Assembly (NCBI GenBank): GCA_964421755.1
Contig: CAYQYP010000095.1
Location: forward strand, 1 to 16,411
Source of the DNA: CAVUUN01 sp964421755
GTDB lineage: Bacteria > Acidobacteriota > UBA6911 > RPQK01
DNA length: 16,411 bases
Direction of reading: 5' to 3'
The translations under genes and the position numbers were made by a program. The notes beneath the pieces are model-generated. The model saw only the letters and a list, made by a program, of their open reading frames with translations, was not told the DNA's origin and made no database searches. Positions 1 to 7,475 of this stretch are shown here, piece by piece (the stretch's first letter is position 1; each line of letters starts with the position of its first letter).

Positions 1-875
1 TCTACAATTTCGGTTACCTGACAGACCGTCTCAATGACGCCGACGGCAACCAGATCAGCTCCCTCACCATCGGAAACGGTCCCGGGCAAAGCGTCACGCT
101 TGACCTTGATGTGGATGTTTCCACCTATGCGCTGGCTCCCGGGTTCATCTGGGTGGCCGCGAAGAAAGTGCTTAAGGGGAAATACGGATTCTATATTGCC
201 CCTACATTCACGAACACCAGCATCAACGCTCTGCTTTCCAGTGCCACCAATGCCGGCCGGAGTGCGAGCGCCGGGCAGTTCAATGTGGGGGACATATTTG
301 TACAGCCGGTGTGGTTAGGCTGGACCGGGAAACACTACGACATCTCTTACGGGTATGGTTTTTACATCCCGGCCGGGAAGTACGAGACGACGACTGTGAG
401 CCTTCCGATTGTCGGTCCTGTCACTGTCGAAGGGGCAGACAATACCGGATTCGGCTTCTGGACAAACCAGAACCAGGGAGCGGTGTACCTGTACCCCTGG
501 GCCGATAAACGGATGGCTGTTCAGAACGCGTTGACCTGGGAAATACACCGGAAGAAGAGGAACTTCGATCTTACCCCGGGTCAGAACCTCACGTGGAACT
601 GGGGGGTGAGCCAGTTTCTTCCGCTGAAGAAGGACAAGTCGGTCCTGCTTGAGGTCGGCCCGTCCGGCTACAGCAGTTTTCAGGTCTCAGATGATTCCGG
701 CGCGGATGCCCGCAACCCCGCCGTGCACGACTCTGTGCATGCGGCTGGAGTGCAGGTAGGGGTGACTGCCGTCGAACGGGTCATCGCACTGAACTTTCGT
801 TGGCTTAACGAGTTTTCCGCCACGGATCGTTTCGAGGGCAGCTCGATCGGTTTCAATTTTGCGGCAAGGTTCTGA
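1..875 (+). CDS. Outer-membrane transporter, MetA-pathway (SphA-like) family, 5'-truncated
   Basis: The reading frame is open from base 3 to the TGA at 873-875 and has no start inside the window, so the N-terminus (signal peptide and first strands) lies upstream. About 290 residues are visible. They show the alternating aromatic/small pattern of a beta-barrel, with stretches such as YDISYGYGFYIPAGKY and NLTWNWGVSQFLPL, and end in FNFAARF, a C-terminal aromatic residue typical of outer-membrane barrels. This matches the 'phenol MetA degradation / SphA-like transporter' family, thought to let hydrophobic or aromatic compounds cross the outer membrane. Substrate cannot be read from sequence. The next gene on the same strand, 199 bp away, is an arylsulfatase, so uptake of an aryl or alkyl sulfate ester is a plausible but unproven role. 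The family call rests on recalled sequence character; an ATG at 501 of the same frame or elsewhere is not a credible start. Confidence 0.72.
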   Translation, partial: YNFGYLTDRLNDADGNQISSLTIGNGPGQSVTLDLDVDVSTYALAPGFIWVAAKKVLKGKYGFYIAPTFTNTSINALLSSATNAGRSASAGQFNVGDIFVQPVWLGWTGKHYDISYGYGFYIPAGKYETTTVSLPIVGPVTVEGADNTGFGFWTNQNQGAVYLYPWADKRMAVQNALTWEIHRKKRNFDLTPGQNLTWNWGVSQFLPLKKDKSVLLEVGPSGYSSFQVSDDSGADARNPAVHDSVHAAGVQVGVTAVERVIALNFRWLNEFSATDRFEGSSIGFNFAARF

Positions 876-892
876 GCGGCCCGAAGAACGAA

Positions 893-909
893 CTGTCAGG
901 AAGTGACAG
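893..909. repeat. Short perfect inverted repeat after the transporter gene
   Basis: CTGTCA at 893-898 and TGACAG at 904-909 form a perfect 6-bp inverted repeat around a 5-base spacer, 18 bases after the transporter stop. There is no T-run behind it, so it could be a weak terminator, an operator for the downstream sulfatase, or chance. The rest of the 876-1074 spacer holds two GGCGCC copies (920-925 and 937-942) that could also pair. No convincing sigma70 promoter was found: TTGACA at 994-999 and TATGAT at 1024-1029 are 24 bases apart, too far for a standard promoter. Confidence 0.3.
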
Positions 910-1074
910 GCACCTCGCCGGCGCCGGGGGTTCTCTGGCGCCTCGGGTGATTGGCAGCCTCCCCCCGCGAGGAACATCGGCTGACCGTCACCATTGACAG
1001 TTTCTCTGCTCGGTTCCGGCCCATATGATCTTGCCAATAGGATCTTGCTCGTTCGTTATAACAGGAGAGATTCG

Positions 1075-3435
1075 ATGAGTCACAATGAACGCCGAATACA
1101 TCTGCCGATGCCGAATACCTCGCGCTCCAAGCTGATCACCTACGACGCGAAGGATCCGGACACAAAGTTTCCGCCGATTGAACAGCTGCGCCCGCCCGAA
1201 GGAGCGCCAAACGTGATGATCGTCCTCATTGACGACGCCGGGTTCGGTTCGTCCAGCGCGTTCGGCGGCCCCTGCCAGACTCCGACCGCGGAGAAACTGG
1301 CGACGGGCGGATTGAAGCTCAACCGGTTCCACACCACCGCCCTGTGCTCGCCGACGCGCCAAGCGCTTCTCACCGGCCGTAACCACCACTCGGCCGGCAT
1401 GGGCGGCATTACCGAGATTGCCACCGGCGCGCCGGGCTACTGCTCGGTGCTCCCCAACAGCATGTCTCCCCTGGCGAAAACGCTGAAGCTCAACGGTTAC
1501 TCCACCGCGCAGTTCGGCAAGTGCCACGAGGTTCCCGTGTGGCAGACCAGCCCTGCAGGCCCGTTTGATGCGTGGCCGACTGGGGGCGGCGGTTTCGAGT
1601 ACTTCTACGGGTTCATCGGCGGCGAAGCGAACCAGTGGTATCCGACATTGTATGAAGGGACTACTCCGGCAGAGCCGGAGAAGACCCCCGAGGAGGGTTA
1701 CCATCTGATGGAGGACATGACCGACAAGGCCATCGCCTGGATCGGCCAGCAGAAGGCCCTCGCTCCCGACAAACCCTTCTTCGTTTACTTCGCGCCTGGC
1801 GCCACCCACGCGCCGCACCACGTTCCCCCGGAGTGGGCCGACAAGTATAAGGGCAAGTTCGACCAGGGTTGGGACAAGCTGCGCGAGGAAACCTTCGCCC
1901 GGCAGAAGAAGCTGGGCGTGATCCCGGCGGACTGCCAGCTCACCGCACGCCCCAAGGAGATCCCGGCGTGGGATGACATGCCCGAGCCGTTCAAGCCCGT
2001 GCTGCGCCGGGAGATGGAGGTGTACGCGGGTTACCTCGAGTTCACCGACCACCACGTCGGTCGATTGGTCGACTCGCTGGAGAAGCTGAACATCATCGAC
2101 AACACGCTGATCTTCTATATCATCGGCGACAACGGCGCCTCCGCCGAAGGCTCAATCAACGGCTGCTTCAACGAGATGAGTTACTTCAACGGCCTGCAGG
2201 CACTTGAGACGCCCGAGTATCTCATTGCCCGGCTCGATAAGCTGGGCGGGCCCGAGTCCTATAACCACTACGCCGTGGGCTGGGCGCACGCCTTGGACAC
2301 GCCCTACCAGTGGACGAAACAGGTCGCCTCCCACTGGGGTGGCACCCGCAACGGCGCGATCGTCCACTGGTCTAAAGGCATCGAGGCCAAGGGCGAGATT
2401 CGTTCACAGTTCCACCATGTGATCGATGTCGCGCCGACCGTCCTCGAGGCGGCGGGGCTCCCCGAGCCGCTCTTCGTGGATGGCATGCAGCAGGACCCGA
2501 TCGAGGGCATCAGTATGCTTTACTCGTTTGACGACCCGAAGGCGCCAGAGCGCCACGAGACGCAGTACTTTGAGATGTTCGGCAACCGAGGCATCTACCA
2601 CAAAGGGTGGACCGCGGTGACAAAGCACTCGACGCCCTGGATCATGGGCCCGAGGGTTCCGCTCGACGATGATGCGTGGGAGCTCTATTCCGACAAGGAC
2701 TGGAGCCAGTCGAAGAACCTTGCCAGGGAGATGCCGGATAAGCTCCGCGAGCTCCAGCGCCTCTGGCTCATCGAGGCGACACGGTACAAAGTGCTGCCCA
2801 TCGACGACCGGCTAACGGAGAAGATGAACCCGGACACTGCCGGACGGCCAGTACTCATCAAGGGGAAAACCCAGATCCTCTTCGGCGGCATGGGCCGCCT
2901 TACGGAGAACTGCGTCCTCAGCATCAAGAACAAGTCGCACTCGATCACCGCTGAAATCGAGGTGCCTGAGGAGGGCGCCGAGGGTGTCATCATCGCCCAG
3001 GGGGCGAACATAGGTGGCTGGAGCCTCTACGCCAGGGACGGCAAGCTAAAGTACTGCTACAACTTTGGCGGATTCGATCATTTCTTCGTCGAGGGGCGCA
3101 CTCGTATCCCCCCAGGCGAGCGCCAGGTGCGTATGGAGTTCGCGTACGCCGGCGGCGGCCTGGGCAAGGGCGGCAAGGTTACCCTGTACATCGACGGCAA
3201 GAAGGTCGGCGAGGGTGAAATCCCGTCGACCCTGGCGATGGTCTTCTCCGCCGACGACGGCTGCGACGTCGGCAAGGACACCGGCGCCCCGGTTTCCCCG
3301 GACTACGGCCCGCGAGGCAATGCCTTCAACGGCCGGGTGAAGGGGGTGCAGCTGGCGATCGCCGATGCCGCGAAAAAAGTGGACCACGTCGTCGAACCGG
3401 AGGAAGCCATCCAATTGGCAATGGCACGCCAGTGA
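1075..3435 (+). CDS. Arylsulfatase, type I (formylglycine-dependent)
   Basis: Predicted to hydrolyse sulfate esters using a formylglycine made from Cys91. Start: ATG at 1075, 5 bases after AGGAGAG (1063-1069); the frame is open back to 994, but that upstream part has no ribosome site or signal. The protein is 786 residues. Visible sulfatase features: the metal-binding DD at 53-54, the signature CSPTRQALLTGR from residue 91, GK(C)H at 148-151, THAPHH at 244-249, GDNGAS at 351-356 (second metal site, D352/N353), and K415 before SHWGGTR. Residues about 625-780 form a concanavalin/LamG-like beta-sandwich, usual for this large subfamily. Odd point: the family's GKWH is GKCH here. No signal peptide or lipobox is visible, so the enzyme looks cytoplasmic. 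The formylglycine-generating enzyme it needs is not in the window. The real substrate is unknown. The family assignment is firm; the pairing with the upstream transporter is inferred from position. Confidence 0.95.
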   Translation: MSHNERRIHLPMPNTSRSKLITYDAKDPDTKFPPIEQLRPPEGAPNVMIVLIDDAGFGSSSAFGGPCQTPTAEKLATGGLKLNRFHTTALCSPTRQALLTGRNHHSAGMGGITEIATGAPGYCSVLPNSMSPLAKTLKLNGYSTAQFGKCHEVPVWQTSPAGPFDAWPTGGGGFEYFYGFIGGEANQWYPTLYEGTTPAEPEKTPEEGYHLMEDMTDKAIAWIGQQKALAPDKPFFVYFAPGATHAPHHVPPEWADKYKGKFDQGWDKLREETFARQKKLGVIPADCQLTARPKEIPAWDDMPEPFKPVLRREMEVYAGYLEFTDHHVGRLVDSLEKLNIIDNTLIFYIIGDNGASAEGSINGCFNEMSYFNGLQALETPEYLIARLDKLGGPESYNHYAVGWAHALDTPYQWTKQVASHWGGTRNGAIVHWSKGIEAKGEIRSQFHHVIDVAPTVLEAAGLPEPLFVDGMQQDPIEGISMLYSFDDPKAPERHETQYFEMFGNRGIYHKGWTAVTKHSTPWIMGPRVPLDDDAWELYSDKDWSQSKNLAREMPDKLRELQRLWLIEATRYKVLPIDDRLTEKMNPDTAGRPVLIKGKTQILFGGMGRLTENCVLSIKNKSHSITAEIEVPEEGAEGVIIAQGANIGGWSLYARDGKLKYCYNFGGFDHFFVEGRTRIPPGERQVRMEFAYAGGGLGKGGKVTLYIDGKKVGEGEIPSTLAMVFSADDGCDVGKDTGAPVSPDYGPRGNAFNGRVKGVQLAIADAAKKVDHVVEPEEAIQLAMARQ

Positions 3436-3493
3436 CGTTTGCAGATCGACGCGTGCAAGGACGACCCGATCATTTCATCCATCCCGAGGAGCG

Positions 3494-3543
3494 CCTGCGC
3501 GTCGTTATGGCGCGCAGGTAAGCGCAAGGTTCTCGACCTTGCG
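3494..3543. terminator. Two tandem hairpins between convergent genes, probable bidirectional terminator
   Basis: CCTGCGCG (3494-3501) pairs perfectly with CGCGCAGG (3511-3518) across a 9-base loop. Four bases later CGCAAGGT (3523-3530) pairs perfectly with ACCTTGCG (3536-3543) across a 5-base loop. They sit in the 143-bp gap between the plus-strand sulfatase stop and the minus-strand membrane protein stop, where termination of both transcripts is expected. Neither has a clear T-run, so they may slow polymerase or protect 3' ends rather than act as classical intrinsic terminators. Confidence 0.55.
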
Positions 3544-3578
3544 GCGGTCAATCTTCTGTGTTAGCTGGCGTGCCATGG

Positions 3579-3998
3579 TCAAGGCACCCTCGGAACGTTT
3601 GGCCGTGGGGTGGTGCCATCCGTGGAATGGTTCTTCAGAAGGCTTGAGACACACCAGACGGTCATGACCGAATGAAGTACGATGGTTGGCCAAAGGCCGA
3701 TGCTGGATAGTCCTAAGCCAACGCCCCCATACACGAGGACCGTGACGATGGCAGCGTTGTAAAACACTATCGCGCCGACTAACCCTCTCGCGGCACGGCT
3801 CTGTCCGTCGTGGCGCGAGAGCCAGCAGGCGACTCCCAGGGCAAACAGCGCTACTCCGGCAACACGTGCGACAGTCGACGCAACAGGCGTATCGAGCGGT
3901 GATCCGAGCAGGAGCGTGACCAGTAGGGACGGAAGCGCCATAAGCGCAAGTCCGGCCCCCACTTCAATCACGGCTGTCACGGTGAGCAGGTTGTTCAT
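3579..3998 (-). CDS. Small four-helix integral membrane protein, function unknown
   Basis: The 139-residue protein has four hydrophobic segments at about residues 5-32, 40-60, 72-92 and 98-120. A polar loop RHDGQSRAARG lies between helices 2 and 3, and there is a short polar tail rich in Pro, Thr and Asn. I chose the ATG at 3998 because the GGGG of AAAGGGG lies 6-10 bases upstream. A GTG at 4004 would add only two residues. The layout resembles small DoxX/DUF4345-like membrane proteins, but no family motif decides it. It converges on the sulfatase and follows the 885-residue secreted protein in the same direction, 239 bp downstream. That gap shows no obvious promoter or terminator, so co-transcription is possible but not shown. 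Confidence is high that it is a real gene and low on function. Confidence 0.72.
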   Translation of the reverse strand: MNNLLTVTAVIEVGAGLALMALPSLLVTLLLGSPLDTPVASTVARVAGVALFALGVACWLSRHDGQSRAARGLVGAIVFYNAAIVTVLVYGGVGLGLSSIGLWPTIVLHSVMTVWCVSSLLKNHSTDGTTPRPNVPRVP

Positions 3999-4237
3999 GT
4001 CCACCCCTTTGAGCCCAGTTCTCCTAGAATCCGCTTTCGTTTGTCCAGCGCCGGATCAGGGAGCGAAGCGGGGGGTCTCTGTCGTGGATATTCATAAACT
4101 GCTCGGAAGCCGGGTGACGGTGCAAAGCACAATCAGCGGCGGCTGGACTCGGGCCAACCGCTTGACGACACCGCAAGCGCCGGCTTTCATGTGTCGCCAA
4201 TGCTCGCAGCACAAGAAAGACGCCTCGAAGCCTGAGA

Positions 4238-6895
4238 TCACGGAGCGAGCTTCTGATAATCGCTCGCGGTGATATTCACTACGATCTGCTTGGCCGCCAC
4301 ATTCAGATTCTTGTTCGCCGCATAGCTCGTGCCGTCGGGAAGAGTCTGAAAGTCCACCGCGAGAGTCACCTTTTCTTTCTCCTCGTCCAGGTACGTATCC
4401 ACGTTGAGCTTGCGGATTGCCTTGGCGGCGGTGTTGAGGGTAAAGGAAACGACATCCCCGCTCTTCACGAAATCCTTGAACTGGAGCTGAATCGCATCGG
4501 GCCCCAGCAGGTTTAGTGAAGCGTCGCCGCCCGCCACGTTGGCTTTGATCAACTCTGGCTGAGGCGGGACATACCGTTGAATCAAGGCCCCGACTCGCTC
4601 CATGTAATCCTTCATCTCGTCGGTCTTCTTCTCGACCACTCTCTTCTTAAGACCGCGCATTTCTTTTCGTTCCGGAGGGGCGGACAAGGGAGTCTTTTGC
4701 ACCTTGCCGTCCGGCCCGTAGCGGCACTGCTCGATCTTTGTGCTTTTCACCTCACCCTTCAAACTCAGCTCTGTCGGAGTGGGCTTGCTTACTGAGTTCC
4801 AGCTTCCATCCTGGTACGTCTGCCAACCGGCACTGGTGTTCTTGTAGACGCGCCCGTCTTTCCCGGCATACATGTCACCACTCGCGGTGTTGCCGGCGTA
4901 GACGTTACCGCGGACCGTGCTTGCTGCCGCCGCCTGTCCCCCGGTTGTCGATTGAGCTCTGGCGACGGTTCCCCGAGAGGTAGTCGCATGCTGTGTTGCG
5001 ACCGCCTGATTCTGCCCCGCGACCACCGAGCCGCTCCACTGTCCGTAGGGACTCGATGCCTGCCGGGTCGCCGCGGCCGTTCCCGTGTCTGGGTTATATG
5101 CTGAACCGCCGGCGGCTGTGCCGTAAGGAGTGGAAACCCTCGCGCCCTGAGCATATGTCCCTGTATACGGGTTGTAGGCTTGGCGGACACTGGCGCTGCC
5201 GTAGGGACCATACGCGGTGGCGCCCCGGGCGTAGGTTCCAGTGTACGGGTTGTAAGCCGCTCCGGCTGCCGCGCCGCCGTAGGGTCCGTAAACACCATGC
5301 GCCACACCGTACGCCCCCGTATAGGGGTTGTATGCGGCGCGGGCGCCATACGTGACGGGATACGGGTGGTAGATTGGGTAACCGTAGGGCGGACGGTAGT
5401 AGTAAGGCGGGTAGTAATACCCCGTGCCGCCGCAAATCACTGCGCCAACGGTGACACCCACGACGAACGCGCCCATGTATCCTGCGGTGTAGCTGGACTG
5501 CACCGTGCCGCTCGGGGTCTCGGTTTGCGTCACGTAGGTGACGTTGTACACGGGGGAACTCGGCGGAATAGTGTATATCTCCTGGGGAATGGAGCTGGCC
5601 GTCTTCCACGGTCCTTCCGGGCCCGTGGACATGAACCAGATCCCCTGGAGGCACAGGTAATAGACGTCCCCAACCTTGATGACCTTGTCGGGCGTATTCG
5701 CCGCATAGGACATAGAGGTCCCCTCGATCGGCTTGAACTCGGGATCCCCGGCGTAACTGACCTTTGCCTGCGCCGCTGCCTTGGCGGGATCCACCTCGAT
5801 GGTGGTCGGAATCTGTGCCAGCAGTACCGCGTCCTTAGCTTGTTCGGTGCCCGGAACCGACGCGAGCACCCGAGCCACGGGACTGTTCGTAGGAATTTGG
5901 GCAAAATCGGGAGGCAGATCGGCGCTCGCAAATGTCCATGGGCCTTGCAGACTCGTGGCGCGGAACCAACGGCCGGCCGCCAGGTAGTAGTACGTCATCG
6001 TGGGAACGTAGACCAAGAGGTCACAGTCGGTGTTGCTGACATAAGTCAGTTTGGTTCCCGGAATTTTCGTGTAGACGGGCTGCCCCTTGATAAGAATGAC
6101 CTCCGCAGGGCTGGTGGCATAGGAAACCGTCGGCGCGGCAGAACCCGAGCTGGCCGGGGGCGGAATCCCTTTCGTCAGTGGCGCCCACTGGGGATCCTCC
6201 GGCAGCTTGGACATTTCTTTGGGAAGAATTTTGGTCAATGTCCAGGTGTCTTCCAGCCGGGTCGCGGCCAACCATTGCGTGTCAGTGAACAGGTAGTATT
6301 TGGAGCTGCCCTTATCGAAGAAGAGCGGCCAGTTCGTGTTGACCACAAATTCCAGGCTGGTTTTCGGGATCACCGAGCGAACCGGAGGCCCATCCAGTTG
6401 CAGAAGAATCGTCGGACCGTAACTCACGAAGATCACCGGCGGAGCGTTCTTTACCGGTACCCCGGACATCGTCTCCTTCTTGGGGACGCACGCTATCAGG
6501 CGGTCGAGCGACATGGTGACTGTGTGCCCCGGTGGCAGGAACGTCCGCACCAACTGGTCCATCTCCGCGGCACTCGCCGGGTCCAACGAGGGGAAATGGG
6601 TGCCCTGGATAGCCAGATCGTGAATAACAACGCTGTGTTTGTCGACACTGACGTCCGTGCGGGCATGGAGGGTTACTACGCCAACAGTCGTTTTGCCGCC
6701 GGCGGGCGTGAGGGAAAAGGCCATCCGGAAGTTTAGATTCTTGAAGTCCGACCAATCGTCAACTTGTGGCTGGTAGTAGACAAGTTGGCCCTTCTGGTTG
6801 GTCAGTTGTCTCGGCCATCCCGGATCCTGGGCCAGGGACACCGGAACAAGATTCACGGTCAGGATCGGGACAAGGATGAGAGTCAGCCTCTTCAT
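4238..6895 (-). CDS. Large secreted mosaic protein: WxxxxxxxGPW modules, YNPYTG repeats, acidobacterial C-terminal domain
   Basis: An 885-residue exported protein of unknown function. I chose the ATG at 6895 because it opens a clean signal peptide (MKRLTLILVP..., cleavage likely after SLAQ, residue 23); the frame also runs 25 codons upstream without any signal. Order of parts: residues 24-170 a globular N-terminus. Then three related modules of the type YYL...W-(F/L)...(G)PW at 200-218, 303-320 and 412-430, each followed by a ...LP/IP... segment. A hydrophobic Gly-rich stretch at 471-492, possibly membrane-inserting, and a Tyr/Pro-rich stretch 493-516. Four 26-residue repeats beginning YNPYTG or YNPDTG at 522, 548, 574 and 600. 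A Gly/Ala/Thr-rich linker to about 680. Finally a lysine-rich, coiled and beta domain (702-885, with CRYGPDGKVQKTP and LPDGTSYAA) that I remember as a free-standing secreted protein in Acidobacteriota. Similar multi-module proteins are often labelled 'carbohydrate-binding V/XII', a weak name. A cell-envelope structural or adhesive role is only a guess. Confidence 0.85.
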   Translation of the reverse strand: MKRLTLILVPILTVNLVPVSLAQDPGWPRQLTNQKGQLVYYQPQVDDWSDFKNLNFRMAFSLTPAGGKTTVGVVTLHARTDVSVDKHSVVIHDLAIQGTHFPSLDPASAAEMDQLVRTFLPPGHTVTMSLDRLIACVPKKETMSGVPVKNAPPVIFVSYGPTILLQLDGPPVRSVIPKTSLEFVVNTNWPLFFDKGSSKYYLFTDTQWLAATRLEDTWTLTKILPKEMSKLPEDPQWAPLTKGIPPPASSGSAAPTVSYATSPAEVILIKGQPVYTKIPGTKLTYVSNTDCDLLVYVPTMTYYYLAAGRWFRATSLQGPWTFASADLPPDFAQIPTNSPVARVLASVPGTEQAKDAVLLAQIPTTIEVDPAKAAAQAKVSYAGDPEFKPIEGTSMSYAANTPDKVIKVGDVYYLCLQGIWFMSTGPEGPWKTASSIPQEIYTIPPSSPVYNVTYVTQTETPSGTVQSSYTAGYMGAFVVGVTVGAVICGGTGYYYPPYYYRPPYGYPIYHPYPVTYGARAAYNPYTGAYGVAHGVYGPYGGAAAGAAYNPYTGTYARGATAYGPYGSASVRQAYNPYTGTYAQGARVSTPYGTAAGGSAYNPDTGTAAATRQASSPYGQWSGSVVAGQNQAVATQHATTSRGTVARAQSTTGGQAAAASTVRGNVYAGNTASGDMYAGKDGRVYKNTSAGWQTYQDGSWNSVSKPTPTELSLKGEVKSTKIEQCRYGPDGKVQKTPLSAPPERKEMRGLKKRVVEKKTDEMKDYMERVGALIQRYVPPQPELIKANVAGGDASLNLLGPDAIQLQFKDFVKSGDVVSFTLNTAAKAIRKLNVDTYLDEEKEKVTLAVDFQTLPDGTSYAANKNLNVAAKQIVVNITASDYQKLAP
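5021..5332 (-). repeat. Four 78-bp in-frame tandem repeats inside the secreted protein gene
   Basis: The motif YNPYTG(A/T)Y, followed about ten residues later by PYG, recurs with an exact 26-residue (78-bp) period at codons 522, 548, 574 and 600 (first bases 5332, 5254, 5176 and 5098 on the minus strand). The fourth unit is degenerate (YNPDTGT). The pattern is that of a coding minisatellite, which can gain or lose whole units without breaking the frame. Confidence 0.85.
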
Positions 6896-6936
6896 TATCG
6901 GTCTCTTTTCACTCCGCCAGATCTCGAACTCGCAGT

Positions 6937-6973
6937 TTAGTGTGGCCGGACCTGGAGAGTCCGGCCACACTAA
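6937..6973. repeat. Perfect 15-bp inverted repeat with 7-base loop (strong hairpin)
   Basis: TTAGTGTGGCCGGAC (6937-6951) is the exact reverse complement of 6959-6973, with CTGGAGA as loop. It lies 41 bases upstream of the secreted protein start and 83 bases downstream of the 27-codon ORF stop, all on the minus strand. No T-run follows it in either direction, so it is not a textbook intrinsic terminator. It could be a 5'-UTR stability or regulatory hairpin, a processing site, an operator, or a dispersed palindromic (REP-like) element. Confidence 0.8.
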
Positions 6974-7056
6974 GAGCGAGTTTCATGATTGCGGGGCGCA
7001 AGTAGGGGCAGCGGGACTCCATAAAAACCAGGCGGCTCGCGCTGCGCGGGGCTGAA

Positions 7057-7140
7057 CTACTCTGCCTTGGACGTCTGCTCAACCCGCGTTTTGACCGCCA
7101 CGGTTTGGGCGAGCTCGAAGCGAAGCTTCTTACTACGCAT
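7057..7140 (-). CDS. Possible 27-residue peptide gene with consensus ribosome binding site
   Basis: An ATG at 7140 is preceded 7 bases upstream by AGGAGG (within AGGAGGGAAGAC), the best Shine-Dalgarno in the window. It opens a 27-codon ORF ending in TAG. The peptide starts MRSKKLRFELAQ, has a central TVAVKTRV and ends EQTSKAE. It is highly charged (many Lys/Arg and Glu), with no Cys, Trp, Tyr or Gly and no hydrophobic membrane segment. It therefore does not look like a type I toxin, PqqA or a lanthipeptide. The next gene downstream on the strand is the secreted 885-residue protein, 161 bases away and beyond the 6937-6973 hairpin, so a leader-peptide role for that gene is one option. Being so short, it could also be the remnant of a longer gene. 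I do not recognise it. Confidence 0.45.
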   Translation of the reverse strand: MRSKKLRFELAQTVAVKTRVEQTSKAE

Positions 7141-7226
7141 GTCTTCCCTCCTGTTTCTGCACACGTCTTGCCGCCAGGCGAATCGGCGGCGCGTCGAGCT
7201 TCTGATGATCCGTCTCGACAGTCGTG

Positions 7227-7241
7227 TGTCAGACCCTGACA
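7227..7241. promoter_or_regulatory. Operator-like palindrome TGTCAG-N3-CTGACA
   Basis: TGTCAG (7227-7232) and CTGACA (7236-7241) are perfect reverse complements around ACC. The symmetry continues outward if two bases are skipped on the right: GTGTG on the left, CACAC on the right. The site is about 87 bases upstream of the 27-codon ORF start and could bind a dimeric regulator. No regulator gene is next to it. Confidence 0.35.
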
Positions 7242-7423
7242 TCACACAGTGATTTTGATTAAACATCTGTCCCCTCGGTCTTACCTGTGCGCAGATGAGA
7301 TTGGGAGTGGATATTGGCGCGGAGTGTAGGTGATGTGTGTGCTATCGATGGTAGACCGGTTTTTTACGCCAGTTCAAGCGGGCCGATCAAAAATGCGAGT
7401 CACTCACTCCCCGCTCAAAACCA

Positions 7424-7453
7424 GCGGGCCGGCCGCTTGTAGGCCCGGCCCGC
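7424..7453. repeat. GC-rich near-perfect inverted repeat at the 5' edge of the glucosidase remnant
   Basis: GCGGGCCGGCC (7424-7434) pairs with GGCCCGGCCCGC (7442-7453) apart from one extra C, with a 7-base loop. It ends a few tens of bases before recognisable glucosidase sequence begins, so it may be a decayed element end or a recombination-prone hairpin. It could also be an old terminator; no T-run follows. Confidence 0.5.
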
Positions 7454-7475
7454 CATGGGCTAGACTAACCTCACT

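Larger units (their letters stand above)
7141..7475. other. Intergenic region without a convincing gene
   Basis: This stretch separates the minus-strand 27-codon ORF from the plus-strand glucosidase remnant. The plus frame is open from 7330, but its first ~50 codons look unlike glucosidase and have no ribosome site, so I do not call them coding. Two palindromic sites lie inside (7227-7241 and 7424-7453), listed separately. No clear promoter was found on either strand. Confidence 0.5.

Noticed and set aside
994..1029. TTGACA ... TATGAT as a sulfatase promoter
   Set aside because: The spacing is 24 bases, well outside the usual 16-18.
988..2055. Long open frame (355 codons) on the minus strand opposite the sulfatase
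   Set aside because: Shadow of a GC-rich gene; no ribosome site or family motifs, while the plus strand carries an unmistakable sulfatase.
5180..6736. 518-codon open frame on the plus strand opposite the secreted protein
   Set aside because: Arg/Gly/His-rich composition typical of an antisense shadow; the minus-strand frame has the signal peptide, repeats and conserved domains.
6936..6974. The 15-bp hairpin as an intrinsic terminator
   Set aside because: No T-run on either side; position in a leader rather than after a gene on either strand, apart from the tentative 27-codon ORF.
7330..7475. N-terminal extension of the glucosidase ORF from ATG 7330
   Set aside because: Composition and sequence do not resemble the family and there is no ribosome site; it is open frame by chance upstream of the truncation point.
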